Below, piece after piece: positions 1 through 10,281 of a DNA stretch of 64,000 nt (the first letter of the stretch is position 1; each line of letters begins with the position of its first letter). Source of the DNA: Maratus speciosus (Eukaryota; Arthropoda; Arachnida; Araneae; Salticidae); NCBI GenBank assembly GCA_963932465.1, contig OZ010791.1, positions 617,651,800 through 617,715,799 of the forward strand. The letters run 5' to 3'. The translations under genes and the position numbers were made by a program. The notes beneath the pieces were generated by a model that saw only the letters and a list, made by a program, of their open reading frames with translations, was not told the DNA's origin and did no database searches.

Positions 1-605
1 CAAATTAGTACTATTAAATACTCAATATTAATTTTCTAAACTTCTAAGCATCGCACATTTTCAATTTTTATACCGTCGTATTTAAAAAAAAAGTACTTTT
101 AAATGCAATTTGTTTGAAAACTGCATCTCCATTTATTTTTGAAATATTAATTTTTTTGTAGTTTTTGGAGCCATTTGCTTAATATTGGCAAACGAAGTAC
201 TCCATTTCTGTAGAAAGTAAAGGAAAAATAGTTGTAAAATATTAATTATATATTTTTGTTGCCATGTTTTCATAACAACCTAAAGAAAATGTAATTAAAT
301 TACGAGCTAGTTTGAAAAAATATAAACGAATGATTTCTGTTAAAGCAGGAAGCTATTATAAAATATATTTAATTGTAAGTATCTATATTAAGGGTACAAA
401 CAAATGAAAGCCTATGAATCATTAGACAGCCGTTTTTTTACTATCGAGTTTCTTGAATGACGGCATCTTTTTGCTGCATTTGTGTATTATTTCGCGATAG
501 TGACGTCCTAAGCATACTTTACTGTAGATGTTTAAGAGTGGATCGTAAATGTGGAATTCTTAAGCGGATGCGAATGACGTCATTTTACATAAAATAAAAG
601 CATGT

Positions 606-1021
606 TTCAAATTAAAATCAAATTTCAAAGTAATTGCTTAAGAGGCGCAAAGGCCAACCTAGTGAAAAAGATTCCATGCCGGGACTCGAACCCGGGCCAT
701 CAGTATAGCGCACTGACGTTCTAGTTTCGTGTTTGCCCTATGTCAGTGGCTCACGATAAATATTCCATCTTGTGCTGCGTTTGTAGCCTTGCCAACATAT
801 AATAGTGATAAATTTTCCAGGCTGGTTATCGTTCCATGTGGTTTAGTCGGTAGAACGTCAGTGCGCTATACTGATGGCCCGGGTTCGAGTCCCGGCATGG
901 AATCTTTTTCACTATGTTGACCTTTGCACCTCTTAAGCAATTACTTTGAAATTTGATTTTCATTTGAAATATTGTATGCAAGGCAAATGTTTCTCTCTGG
1001 AATAATTTCCATGTATTAATG
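606..1021. mobile_element. Inverted tRNA-headed SINE (foldback) with 11-bp target-site duplication
   Basis: Two copies of the same tRNA-headed sequence lie in opposite orientation. The left arm (606 to about 727) is the reverse complement of the right arm (about 840 to 960), with about 110 bp between. The insertion is bracketed by TAAAAGCATGT at 595-605 and again at 1022-1032. The interrupted H-A element is contiguous once insert and one repeat are removed, as the intact copy at 29140-29881 shows. The long TSD points to target-primed retroposition rather than a cut-and-paste transposase. The left copy lacks the A box and starts inside the D loop; the right copy has a complete tRNA-like head. 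Confidence 0.75.
832..903 (+). other. tRNA-like SINE head with intact A and B boxes
   Basis: A near-complete cloverleaf can be drawn. The acceptor stem is TTCCATG (832-838) with CATGGAA (896-902). The D stem is GTTT/GAAC. The anticodon stem is TCAGT/ACTGA with loop GCGCTAT, and the T stem is CCGGG/CCCGG with loop TTCGAGT. TGGTTTAGTCGG fits the Pol III A box and GGTTCGAGTCC the B box. Position 33 is C rather than the invariant U, the discriminator is T, there is no separate CCA logic, and sequence continues seamlessly into a SINE body. I therefore read it as a tRNA-derived Pol III promoter head and not as a functional tRNA gene. Confidence 0.65.
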
Positions 1022-1159
1022 TAAAAGCATGTGCCGTAAATCTTAAAATTGAAATATGTTTTGTGCTATTTATATACATATATACATTTTTTTTTTCATC
1101 GGGGGCGACACTAAATTCTGAAAAAGGAGAATTCCTGTTTTCTAGTTATTTTTTTTTTT

Positions 1160-1412
1160 ATTATTTGTGTATTATTCAGCGATAGTGATGTCCTATGAAT
1201 ACTTTACTGTAGATGTTGTTTAAGACGGGATCGTACATGAGGAATTTTTCAGCGGATGCGAATGACGTCATTTTATATAAAATAAAAGCGTGTGTTTTAA
1301 GTCTTAAAACTGAAATTTGTTTTGTACTGTCTATATTTATATACATATATATATATTTTTTTTCCTCGGGGGCGACAGTAAATTCTGAAAAAGCAGAATT
1401 CCTGTTTTCTAG
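1160..1412 (+). mobile_element. HINE-like element, copy H-B (3' part)
   Basis: This repeats the last 250 bp of the H family directly behind copy H-A. It has the same GCGATAGTGATGTCCTATG block, the same CTCGGGGGCGACAG subterminal block, the perfect hairpin AATTCTG/CAGAATT, and CTAG at 1409-1412. Either H-A inserted into an older copy or the two arose as a tandem pair. A stretch of T residues and lost 5' sequence at 1146-1160 blurs the boundary. Confidence 0.55.
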
Positions 1413-2676
1413 CATTTAACTTAATCTAGATCATATATGTAAAGATGGAATTTTGTAACCGGCTGTTTCACTCACTTCCTTGTATGCAAAAGTCATAAAA
1501 ATTAGATGCACAAGTGTATTTCTGTTTATATACAATATAACATTTTAGTATTTTTATAACGTAAGTATAAATTAATAAATTTATTTTAAGGAATTTTTTA
1601 GTTAGCCAAGCTCAGGGGATAAATCGCCCAATATTCTTTATGGTTACCACTGTATACGAGTTACAACAACTATGGAGTTAATTTTACGCTAAACCACCCT
1701 GGCTACAATAAATCAACTAGCTGTGAAACTGCAATAACGAAATATTTTAAACCCTAAAGTGAAATATATATATATATAAATGAAAATTAAAGAGCATATT
1801 ATTGTTTTATATGCTTTTACTTGTTTTAAAATTACTTGTTTTAAAATTACTTGTTTTCTTTTATGTTTTAACGTCAAAATATTATTGACGTAATGCAGAT
1901 CAAAATAATATTTTTTCTGCCCAAAGAATTAATCGATATGGCGTCAATTATGCCTTCCTGTAAGGCTTTCTTACATGAAAAACTTAATTTTTAAAAATAT
2001 CACAGAAATATTTATAGATTATAGTAATTAGTTAATTCTACTTCAATTCATTATTTACCAGCAAACAGACAAAAGGTTTCAAATTTTTATACCGCAACGT
2101 TTTTAATTATACTTTGCTAAAGAACAATTAAATTTTCCGCGCTAATGAAAGAATATGAAACATTTAGGATAATAGTTTTGCTCTTGAACGTTAAACCAAG
2201 AACAGTCATGTGCAACGAAAAAAAGGCGGCTGAGTTAAGATCTTATGATGTGTTAAGTTCATTTAAATCTGTTAATTAAAATTAATGAGAATTAATAGTG
2301 AATTGGGGATAATGGAAAACCTTTATTTATGAAGAATAATTATGATGAATAATGCGATTTATGATACGGAAATATCTATATGTCTGGAAAGGAAAAATAT
2401 ATAGGGAAATATTTCTATTTTCCGGTTAATTATGAATGAAATTTATGCATTAACTTGCTTAATTCTTGGTATAAAAAACTTTCTTTTACTTTAATTGTAC
2501 TGCCTATATTTAAAAATAATTTGAAAAATTCCAGATACTTGTGTGTGAAAACTATTATTTAAATGTGGTATGTGAGTTTATATGAATAGTTATTTAGTTA
2601 TTTGAGAAAAAAATGTGAAAATTATTTTATGTTTTAAGTGGGAGATGCTAATGATGCCCAGTACATGTATTTCGAG
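1413..2676. other. AT-rich DNA with no recognisable feature
   Basis: No open frame of note on either strand. I see only short (TA)n and T-rich runs (around 1765) and a directly repeated ACTTGTTTTAAAATT near 1818-1850. Confidence 0.6.
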
Positions 2677-2864
2677 CAGTGTTGCCAGATTGGGGACTTT
2701 TTTAAATCAGATTATTGGACTGTCACCACTTTTTTAAAATAGTATGATTCACTTATTTTTCAGCATTTTTATTCTACTTTTAAATAGGGTGAATATTTTT
2801 ATTTCAAAAAAGCCGTGACAATCAACAATCCGGGGACAAAAAAATCCCCAATCTGGCAACACTG
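2677..2864. mobile_element. 188-bp hAT-type MITE
   Basis: The element begins CAGTGTTGCCAGATTGGGGA and ends with its inverse, TCCCCAATCTGGCAACACTG. It is flanked by the 8-bp duplication ATTTCGAG (2669-2676) and ATTTTGAG (2865-2872), one mismatch apart. An 8-bp TSD and a CAGTG-type terminus fit the hAT superfamily. Much of the interior is imperfectly palindromic. Related elements with the same CAGTGTTGC start occur at 20449-20639, near 21309, and at about 53311-53472. Confidence 0.75.
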
Positions 2865-3382
2865 ATTTTGAGATGCATGCAGAAAAAAAATTGTTCGTCA
2901 GAAGATCATGTAAATTTAAAAATGTTTTTAATGGCATTGCTGAAATTAAAATAACTAAACAACACTAATTCTGATAAGCAAAAATAATTTATTTATTTTT
3001 AAACTTTAAGTACTTTTAAAGCAGTTTTTTAAACTTTTTTAAATTCGTGATTTCCACTATTTCACTCTAAAATACGAGGACAAGTCAGTAAGTAGGTTAC
3101 AAAAGAAAATTTAAAAAAATGAAACCAGGATACATACTTGAAAAGCATGTTTATTTCTCTATATAATCGCCATATACATTGATACATTTGTCCCATCTCT
3201 TTATGAGTTTTCCAATACATGCTGCATAAAAGTCTTTGGGTCATCTCTGAACCTCAGTCTCGAGTCTCTCAACCATTTATATACCTCACGTCTTTATAAC
3301 TCGGCTGTAAGCTAAACCATGTGAAAACCCTACTCTGAAAAAAATAGGTACTCAAAATTGAGTAAAAAGTACTCAATTTTAA

Positions 3383-4758
3383 CCCTTTGTTGCATACTCT
3401 AAAACTGGCAAATCCCCAATGTTAAATTTAGTATTTTCCTACTAAAAGGATCATGCTGAATGAGAAAAAAATTATTTTATGTGTAATAATTTTTTATTAT
3501 TTGAGTTACAGCTTGTCCACTACAGTGGACACTATGAACACAGAATTGAAATGTAGTGCTGTTAGGAAAATAAGATTTAAGATAGTTTTCTTCTAGAATA
3601 TTATCATATTTTTAAAATAATTGTGGTTAAAATTTAGAAAACATTCATTGATGATGAAATTTGTAAAATCAATCAGTTTTTGCATCGATGTAAAGGTAAA
3701 TTTTACATTTTACACATGAATATATTGACTTCCTTTTACATAGTTCCCATCTTGCATCGCTGTGCACTTTAGGATGTTTGAGAGGAAAGTGTTCCACCTT
3801 GTCATATCTGGTGTCCTTGCCTACAGAATTTGCTCTTACTGTCAAATGTCTTAGTTGTTTGTCTTCCAGCACATCACATTTTCAGAGTCTGGAATCAAAT
3901 GTCACCAGATTGTCGCGTCACTGACTGAATGAATTCATTTGCTAGAGTCAGTTTAAATTTTCCAAATTGTAAGTCGCAATTTGGAAACAAGCTTCTGTAT
4001 ACAACAAAATTTCTTTAATTGAAATAAGTTTTCCCTTAAAATTTTTAAAAATATTTTTTTTTTAATGTTCCATAGATATTAATTTTAAAATTGCTTATTG
4101 ATATTTTATTGTTTTTCAATATTTTCATACAGATCTATTTCAAACAGAACACATATGCAATTTTTTTTAAACTAATAAATTGCGTAAATAAATGAAGTCA
4201 GGCAATTATAACTTTAAAAAATGTGAAAGAGATGAAAAATTATATAAAATATGCCCGAATAATATTAAAATGACATAAACACGTCAAAATTATATTTTAA
4301 AATTTTCACTGTTCACACTCATGACGCCCACTTTAGTTGACAAAGTAAAATGTCATAATGTTGATGCTGTGCATGGTGTCCACTATAGTGGACATTATGT
4401 AAAACCTTCCATAAAATAAACAAAAAAGTATTTTTATACTTGTTTTACAATTTTCTATTAAGCCAAGACATCTAAAAACAATAATTAATGAACAAAGTAT
4501 CATTTAAATAATAGTATCATAGGTTTAGAAACATTTTAGTTCATGTTGAACAACTTACAGGCATTTTGATGGGACATCCACATTAATTCTATCTCAAGAA
4601 GTAAGTTAACTGACTTGTTTCGCCATCTCGATTTTTTCCTTTCAAGCATGAATGACAAAAAGTAGCATAAGCTTTAAATAGGAACTGTGAACGAAATAGG
4701 TTGGATAAGAAAAAAATGGCAATTTTGTCCACTGTAGTGGACAGTATGCAACAAAGGG
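3383..4758. mobile_element. piggyBac-type element, nested in the 3333-5272 element
   Basis: The termini are CCCTTTGTTGCATACT and its exact inverse, flanked on both sides by TTAA (3379-3382 and 4759-4762), the piggyBac target. A palindromic subterminal motif resembling GTCCACTATAGTGGACA recurs near 3515-3531, 4377-4395 and 4727-4743; such subterminal repeats often bind transposase. The interior carries a piggyBac-like transposase C-terminus on the minus strand (3640-3965), so this looks like an internally decayed copy of an autonomous element and not a pure MITE. Confidence 0.8.
3640..3965 (-). pseudogene. piggyBac transposase C-terminal remnant
   Basis: The minus strand reads LTLANEFIQSVTRQSG, then after a frameshift DTRYDKVEHFPLKHPK, ARWELCKRKSIYSCVKCKIY and, after a TGA stop, FYKFH. 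The arrangement RxDxxxHxP ... CxxC-type pairs ... (C)FxxxH is the cysteine-rich C-terminal zinc-binding domain of piggyBac-family transposases. The TGA near 3670 stands where family members have Cys before FxxxH. The DDD catalytic domain is not recognisable in the rest of the element. I recognise the family from this domain plus the TTAA target; the individual residue alignment is from memory. Confidence 0.6.
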
Positions 4759-5524
4759 TTAAATACGTGATACACTCAAAATAGCTCCGATCCAAATGTA
4801 CTCAAAATTGAGAAACACGTATACTCATTTTTGATCCCATGGTTATGTTCAAATAGGAATCGTTATGTACTGCCCCCCTGAAACTACAAATTAAAGTAAA
4901 AATGTACTAACATTTACTTTCCGTTCTAAGTCATTAACAAGAAACGTTTGATTATTTATTAAGAAAAATAGCAAAATTATTAACACGATACCCAAATCGA
5001 ATATTTTTATAACAAGAGCTTTATTTGTAAGCGCTTTTAAATTATTTTAAAATACTGTACATAATTTAATATTTGAATCACCATGAACATCTTTTATGCC
5101 GCTATAAGTGAAATAAATCATCACAGGGTACAAAATTATCGTTTTGTTTAGGTTTGATAAGATGTGATTTTTCAAAATTGAGAAAACATATGTTCATTTT
5201 TTATCCAAACAGACTCAATTCGATATGAGTTCATCGATTTACTCATTTTTGAGTACTTCATTTTTTTCAGTGTACTGCAGTTGCTAATGCTGTCTATTGT
5301 TGTTTGCCTGTCAGCTCTAACGATTTCCTCATCCTTCCGCACTATTTCTTCTGTCGCAATCTCAACAGGACGACCACTTCGTTCTTCGACAGCAACTTTT
5401 GAATACCCCTGCTCATCTTATTCAATTGTTGTCTCATAAATTCGAAATTAACATTTTACAGTTGGATAGCGCTGCTCCCTATTGCCATATTTGGAAACAA
5501 TTTACTACTAATTTCCGACCTCTC

Positions 5525-5970
5525 ACACTCTAAAATTGGGAGGAGTGAAAAATTCACTCTTTGAAAGAGCGGCAAGCCTTTTCACTCTTTTTGGAATGAA
5601 TTTTCTAAAAATACACTCCTTAAAGAGTGGAATTTTCCACTCCCTAGAAAGAGTGAAATATTTCACTCAACTGTCAAGAGTGAAATATATCAGTCCGTTG
5701 TCGAGAGTGAAATATCTCACTCCGCTGGACGAGAGTGAAAGCCTGGAATTATAAACTTAAAAAAAAAAAAAAACCGTTTAACTTTGAACCAAAATTTGGA
5801 GTAAAATAATAAAAAGCACCAAAATATGCCACTTCTTAATTTTAAAAAACTCCATTTTATAATGTAACCTTGGAAATTACGTACTAAAACGCACTCCTTT
5901 TCAAGAGTGAATAGTCACTCCTCTGAAAAAGTGACGACTCACTCTATGCAGGAGTGAGTATTGTATGGGT
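5525..5970. repeat. Cluster of inverted and direct GAGTGA / TCACTC motifs
   Basis: About 20 copies of GAGTGA or its inverse TCACTC, and close variants, occur in 445 bp. They are often arranged as the inverted pair GAGTGAAATATTTCACTC or similar, spaced 25-30 bp (5643-5740). It may be a MITE with multiple subterminal transposase sites, or the left and right ends of a collapsed element (motif-rich zones at 5525-5740 and 5890-5970 flank a motif-poor, A-rich middle). No coding content; the 72-residue frame here simply reads through the motifs. Confidence 0.5.
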
Positions 5971-6139
5971 ATTAATAATCAGCCAATCAGAACAGTCCTG
6001 TCTACGACGCTTTTTTAAAATAAGAGAAAGACGTTCGCCAATTTAGAATTAAAATATAGAACTTTTTATCTTCATATAAAATTAAATGTAACTAGAATAT
6101 TCTCAAAGAGCATATTCAAACTGTTATCTGCAATTTTTC

Positions 6140-6372
6140 CCGAGCGCGTGAAATGTATCTTCAAAGTTAAGACGATAGGTGCCTCCAAAAAATGGGACCG
6201 CCTTCCGGTCCCAGGCTCTTTCAAGCCCATTTGCCCACGCAGGGAACCCCTCGCAAGACAAGCCCCGCGGCGCGTCCCAAAGGTCGTCGCCAGACGAGCC
6301 CCGACGAAGCGGAACCCCACGTAAACTCCGGCCAAGACGACGCGCTGCCCAGCGCACGCAATTTTCAAAGTT
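6140..6372. other. GC-rich island of unknown origin
   Basis: About 200 bp of clearly GC- and CpG-rich sequence is embedded in AT-rich DNA. It is bordered by near-direct repeats: GTGAAATGTATCTTCAAAG with TTAAG on the left (6148-6171) and CGCAATTTTCAAAGTTAAG on the right (6357-6375). Open frames exist on both strands but overlap and give low-complexity Arg/Pro/Ala-rich products, as expected by chance in GC-rich DNA. It could be an old retroposed fragment. I see no known family. Confidence 0.4.
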
Positions 6373-8120
6373 AAGTCATATATACATTGCTTGCATTATT
6401 ATTTTTACTCCCGTCTCGAGTCTGTCACGACTAATAATTATACGCAGTGAAGTTCATAGCAATAAATAGTGTCTCATTTGAGAAGATGCAGCTCGAATCA
6501 ACGGGTAATGTTGAAAATTTCCAAAGGAAGAAATGAGATTTCTAGAATATAAATAGTTTCGATCGAGTTTCGGTCCGGCTGAATTCTTGGCAGCATTTTC
6601 ACCGAAAACGAATTTTCGGCGCAACTCAGATTTTGGGGCGAAAAGGAAACCGAATTTTCTGTCCATCTCTAATTGTATGTATTCGTATTACTCATCAGCT
6701 AATCTGAACAGCAAGTCTACGATGCTTTTTTTTAAGATAAGAAAGCATTTTATGATTAAAACATATGGATATTATTAAAGTGATTATTTATGGAACGTAA
6801 AGGTGAGTCTTATTTAATTTTAATCTTTTATTCTTGGTAGAATTTGTATGTTAGGATTATGAGTTAAATAGCTATGATACACGTAATTATTGGCACTAAA
6901 AAACAAAACCTGATATTTAAGCACTGAAATAAAGCGTTTTTTATACCTGGTATGAAATTTATAAATAAAACTGTTATAGTATATACATTTTAATGTTCAT
7001 AGTATCACTTATATAATATAAGATTGAATATATTTTAGAGATAAATAACTACTTTTTAGATTAAAAATGTTTTTCCAACAATAAGAACAGTACATATATA
7101 GTCATTTCTTTTCTTTTTATATTTTCTTCTTTTTTCTATCTCCTATATCAATTTTTTTCCTATAAAATATACGAAATCTATTTAGCTCATATTCCCAAAA
7201 TACAATATATATGGGAATAACAATTTTAAGTTAAATATGGCTTATCATATGTCGTTCTATAAATAAGTATTGTATTAATATCCATTTTTCGACAATAACA
7301 AAAGAAAATTCGAAATCATGATTAAGTAAAGGAATATGTTTAAAAGAAAAATATAAACATATTCCACAGAACATAAAAATCTAGGCTCCATGTTCATATT
7401 TAATAAAACAATGACAGATTAAAACACATAAAAAAGAATCTTACACATTCTTAATATGTAGATCAAGATTAAAACTTATTGAAAAAATATGTGAGTTGAT
7501 GAGCATTGTGTTTTCAGTGGAGACATTTTAGAACAATAAGGTTCTGCAAAATAGCGCTAAAAAGATAAGATTTTATGTTTCAAACAAAAATTAAAATGAA
7601 ATCACGCGTTGTTAATCATATAACATCCACCTATTGTACAGTTATTAATAAAACTTTAAAAGTAACTAAAATATAGTAAACAATAACGTTTGATTAGATT
7701 TAAATTCATTAGCAATGAATTTTGAGATCTAAATATTCCAAATTTGAATTACACATGAAAAAAAGAATATAATTAACGTACATCACGGGAATTATTAAAA
7801 TACTAAATGGGTATCTGAAAAGAAAAAAAAATAACATTAACTGATTAAGATTTCGGTTAATTACTTGCCCTTATGGGCATTATAAAATTGTCATATATTT
7901 ATAGGGCATGCAATGAAAGCAAACACAAGGAATAAGATTATAATATAATATTTTAGTTTTTTTTCTGTCAGGAATCTATTATAATTCATATGTAACTTTA
8001 ACTGAAAATTTGTCTTTAAAGGTTCAATTAGTGTTACAAACTATGAATTAAATAAATATTGGTAATAAAGTATTTTTTCCAATCTTTACCAAGCTTGTAT
8101 CTATTTTCATTGCATACTGT
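6373..8120. other. AT-rich DNA, mostly featureless
   Basis: A segment at 6555-6675 (GTTTCGGTCCGGCTGAATTC ... ending GAATTTTCTGTCCATCTCTA) has inverted-repeat texture and may be a short degenerate MITE. The rest is AT-rich with no supported gene. Confidence 0.5.
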
Positions 8121-8561
8121 AAAAGATGTTATTCTTTTACGATTTCTTTCTTTTCGATTCACGTGCCATTAGTGTACAATAGAACTGCGGAAAATTAAGA
8201 AGATTACACAGAATCGCTATTACAGCGACCCCTTCCGACGGATTTTTTTCCACATTCAGGGAGGACCTTCTTGCCATGACCAAACACATGCACAAAAAAT
8301 TTGGTTCAATTCTATGCATAACTTCATACACTTTTCGATGGTACAATATTCAAAATAGCACAAAAATCGCTATAGCAGCGCCCTCTACCGGCGGATTTTT
8401 TTTCGAATTAAGGAAGGACCTGCTTGCCATAGCCAAGAACTTAAAAAAAAAATCGTTCAATTCTATGCATAACTTCATACACTTTTCGATCAGTGGCGTA
8501 GCCAGGATTTCGTTTCGGGGGGGGGGGGGGGGTCCAGAATTTTTCCTTCAGGTTATATATA

Positions 8562-9875
8562 TAGTAAAACCAGTCAAGATAAAATCGTAAATATTAATGA
8601 AAAATTCCGTTTTACACAGGTTTTCGCTTTATCAGGTGTATTTATATAGTACTCTTTTCCGTGGCACTATGGAACATTTCTGTTTAAGACAGAATTCCGT
8701 TATAGGCAGGTTCCATTTTTACAAGTTTTGTGCATTTATATAAATATACTTATTTATGTCATATGAATAGAATAAAACTTGTCAAAATAGTAATTGTCTA
8801 TAACAAAATCCTATCTTTAACGGAAGCGTTACATGGTCTTAAGGGGTCTTGTACCTTTTAAACGCGTCAAAAATTAACGAAAAACTTCAAAGTTTGAATT
8901 AGTATATCTTCAAAACCTTCTTATGTATAAACGTGAAATTTTGGATATTAATTAAACATATTGTGCTTTGTAATATACTACCAACAGAAATTTATTAACC
9001 CTTTACAGAATTTGTGTATTGTTAAAATCAAAATAGTTTTTTTTTTTTTTTTTACCCCATATGTCATTGCGCGCATGATATCTTGAGAAAGTATGTATGG
9101 ATTGTCATGAAATTTGGTAAATATACTAAACAAATATGTGTGTTTAAAATGATCTACTTTTAAGTATTTACAATGGTAATATTTTTAGTTATGACTATTT
9201 TTATTCATTAAAAATACAAAATTTGTATTTTTTTTTTTTACGAAAATATTTTTTTTTATATAGTTAATGAAACAATTTTAGCCTAAGAGTAGATCATTTT
9301 AAACACACATATATGTTTAGTATCTTTACCGAATTTCATGCCAATCTATACATACCTTCTCAAGATATCATGCGCGCAATGACTTATGGGGTAAAAAAAA
9401 GAGCTATTTTGATTTCAACAATACACAAATTCTGTAAAGGGTTGATAAATTTCTAATGGTAGCATATTACAAAGCACAATCTGTTTAATCAATATCCAAA
9501 ATTTCATGTTTATACATAAAAAGGCTTTGAAGATAGACTAATTCAAACTTTGAAGTTTTTCGTTAATTTTCGACGTATTTAAAAGGTACAAGACCCCTTA
9601 ATATGAATTGCGATACAATTAAATTTGCTGAAAACCTGTCTGAAAGGGGACTTTCATCGTTCTTTAGTGAAGCATAGTGAAACCTGTGAAAGCAGAATCT
9701 TTCTATAACGGAATCCTGTCTCAAACGGAAGAGTTTCAGAATTTCTGCGAAACGAAAAATAGATCTTATTGAGGTAGTGTATCTTAGAAGTATAATTAAT
9801 TACACTTCTTTACATTGAAGCCTGTCTAAAATGGAGCTTTTTACCAGTCCCTTGCAATCTTGTCTTGACTGTGTA
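8562..9875. mobile_element. MITE with repeated CCTGTCTAAAACGG-type subterminal motif
   Basis: The ends are imperfect inverted repeats (left GTAAAACCAGTCAAGATAAA; right, inverted, CACAGTCAAGACAAGA). Each is followed inward by several copies of a motif close to AACCTGTCTATAACGGAA, present near 8600, 8690, 8800, 9640, 9700 and 9810. The same motif block recurs at 13640-13815 and 24076-24713. It has no coding capacity and is split by the foldback at 8843-9597. Superfamily not assigned. Confidence 0.5.
8843..9597. mobile_element. 755-bp foldback element flanked by TTAA
   Basis: Nearly the whole element is one inverted repeat. The arms (about 8843-9185 and 9255-9597) start GGGGTCTTGTACCTTTTAAA and differ at only scattered positions. 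The centre holds T-rich tracts. TTAA flanks both ends (8839-8842 and 9598-9601). The RNA would form a hairpin of more than 300 bp. TTAA suggests mobilisation by a piggyBac-like transposase. The element at 47589 has a similar terminus (GGGGGCTCTTGTCCCTG). Confidence 0.75.
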
Positions 9876-10067
9876 TGTATGATAGAAGTATTTCGAGTAA
9901 CTTTAAGAATTTAGGTATATCCTTATTTAATTTTTTGATTTTAAACAAATAAGGCCAATCTCTATAACTGCAACTAATACGTTGAAGTTACATTAATATT
10001 TACCAGTGAAAAAGATTCACTATGATATAAAAAGCTGAGCGCATACTGAAGAGTTAAATTTAATTAA

Positions 10068-10277
10068 CCCATTCGCAGTCATCCACGAGTATACTCTTGG
10101 ATTTATTTTATTAATTACTTTGTCACCACTATTTTAGAATTAAAAAATTGCCTCATTTATTGGCAGAAATTTCGCTGTATTAGTAAAGCAAAATTTACCT
10201 CTCTGAATTTGTGGTTGCAAACGACTTTTGACAAAAAAGTTGAAAATTCTTACTTTATAGTTTTGGCAGTGAATGGG
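10068..10277. mobile_element. 210-bp TTAA MITE
   Basis: Termini CCCATTCGCAGTC and GGCAGTGAATGGG (inverse of CCCATTCACTGCC), with TTAA on both sides (10064-10067 and 10278-10281). The interior carries the palindromic core TCACCACTATTTTAGAATTA ... GGCAGAAATTTCGC that recurs in MITEs with other ends. Confidence 0.65.
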
Positions 10278-10281
10278 TTAA

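Larger units (their letters stand above)
1..1145 (+). mobile_element. HINE-like non-autonomous element, copy H-A (5' truncated by window edge, interrupted)
   Basis: This is one of six copies in the window of a roughly 750-bp AT-rich element. Its 3' end reads ATCGGGGGCGACA, then a hairpin formed by AATTCTG and a nearly matching CAGAATT, then CCTGTTTT and CTAG at 1142-1145, followed by T. Complete copies elsewhere begin AGCCCCGAT, which is the inverse of the subterminal ATCGGGGGC. A 5'-terminal repeat whose partner lies inside the 3' end, a 3' hairpin and a CTRR terminus are the published hallmarks of Helitron2/Helentron-derived elements. There is no coding capacity. The copy is split at 606-1021 by a SINE-like insertion. 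Assignment rests on terminal structure only. Confidence 0.6.
3333..5272. mobile_element. TA-target (Tc1/mariner-type) non-autonomous element
   Basis: The terminal inverted repeats are about 30 bp, starting CTCTGAAAAAAATAGGTACT on the left and CACTGAAAAAAATGAAGTAC on the right (reverse complement). TA flanks both sides (3331-3332 and 5273-5274). The insertion lies inside the mariner remnant, which gives independent evidence for its exact borders. More copies of the ACTCAAAATTGAG motif lie inside the ends. Its own transposase is absent. Most of its length is the nested piggyBac-type element. Confidence 0.7.
3062..5445 (-). pseudogene. Decayed mariner transposase, split by a nested element
   Basis: The N-terminal segment (about 5272-5445 on the minus strand) reads GRPVEIATEEIVRKDEEIVR followed by ADRQTTIDSI. 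The C-terminal segment (about 3110-3330) reads VGFSHGLAYSRV and, further on, KDFYAACIGKLIKRWDKCIN with GDYIEK. These are the linker/second HTH region and the C-terminal tail typical of mariner transposases. The reading is broken by at least one frameshift and several stops, and the DDD catalytic core between the two segments is missing. The element at 3333-5272 sits exactly between them. Excising it with one TA restores continuity at the second HTH. It cannot encode an active enzyme. Confidence 0.7.

Noticed and set aside
832..903. A functional tRNA gene
   Set aside because: The cloverleaf is good, but position 33 is C, the anticodon assignment is ambiguous, and the sequence runs into a SINE body that is repeated inversely next to it.
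6072..6469. Several overlapping frames in the GC-rich island as a gene
   Set aside because: Open on both strands in several frames because stops are rare in GC-rich DNA; products are low-complexity.
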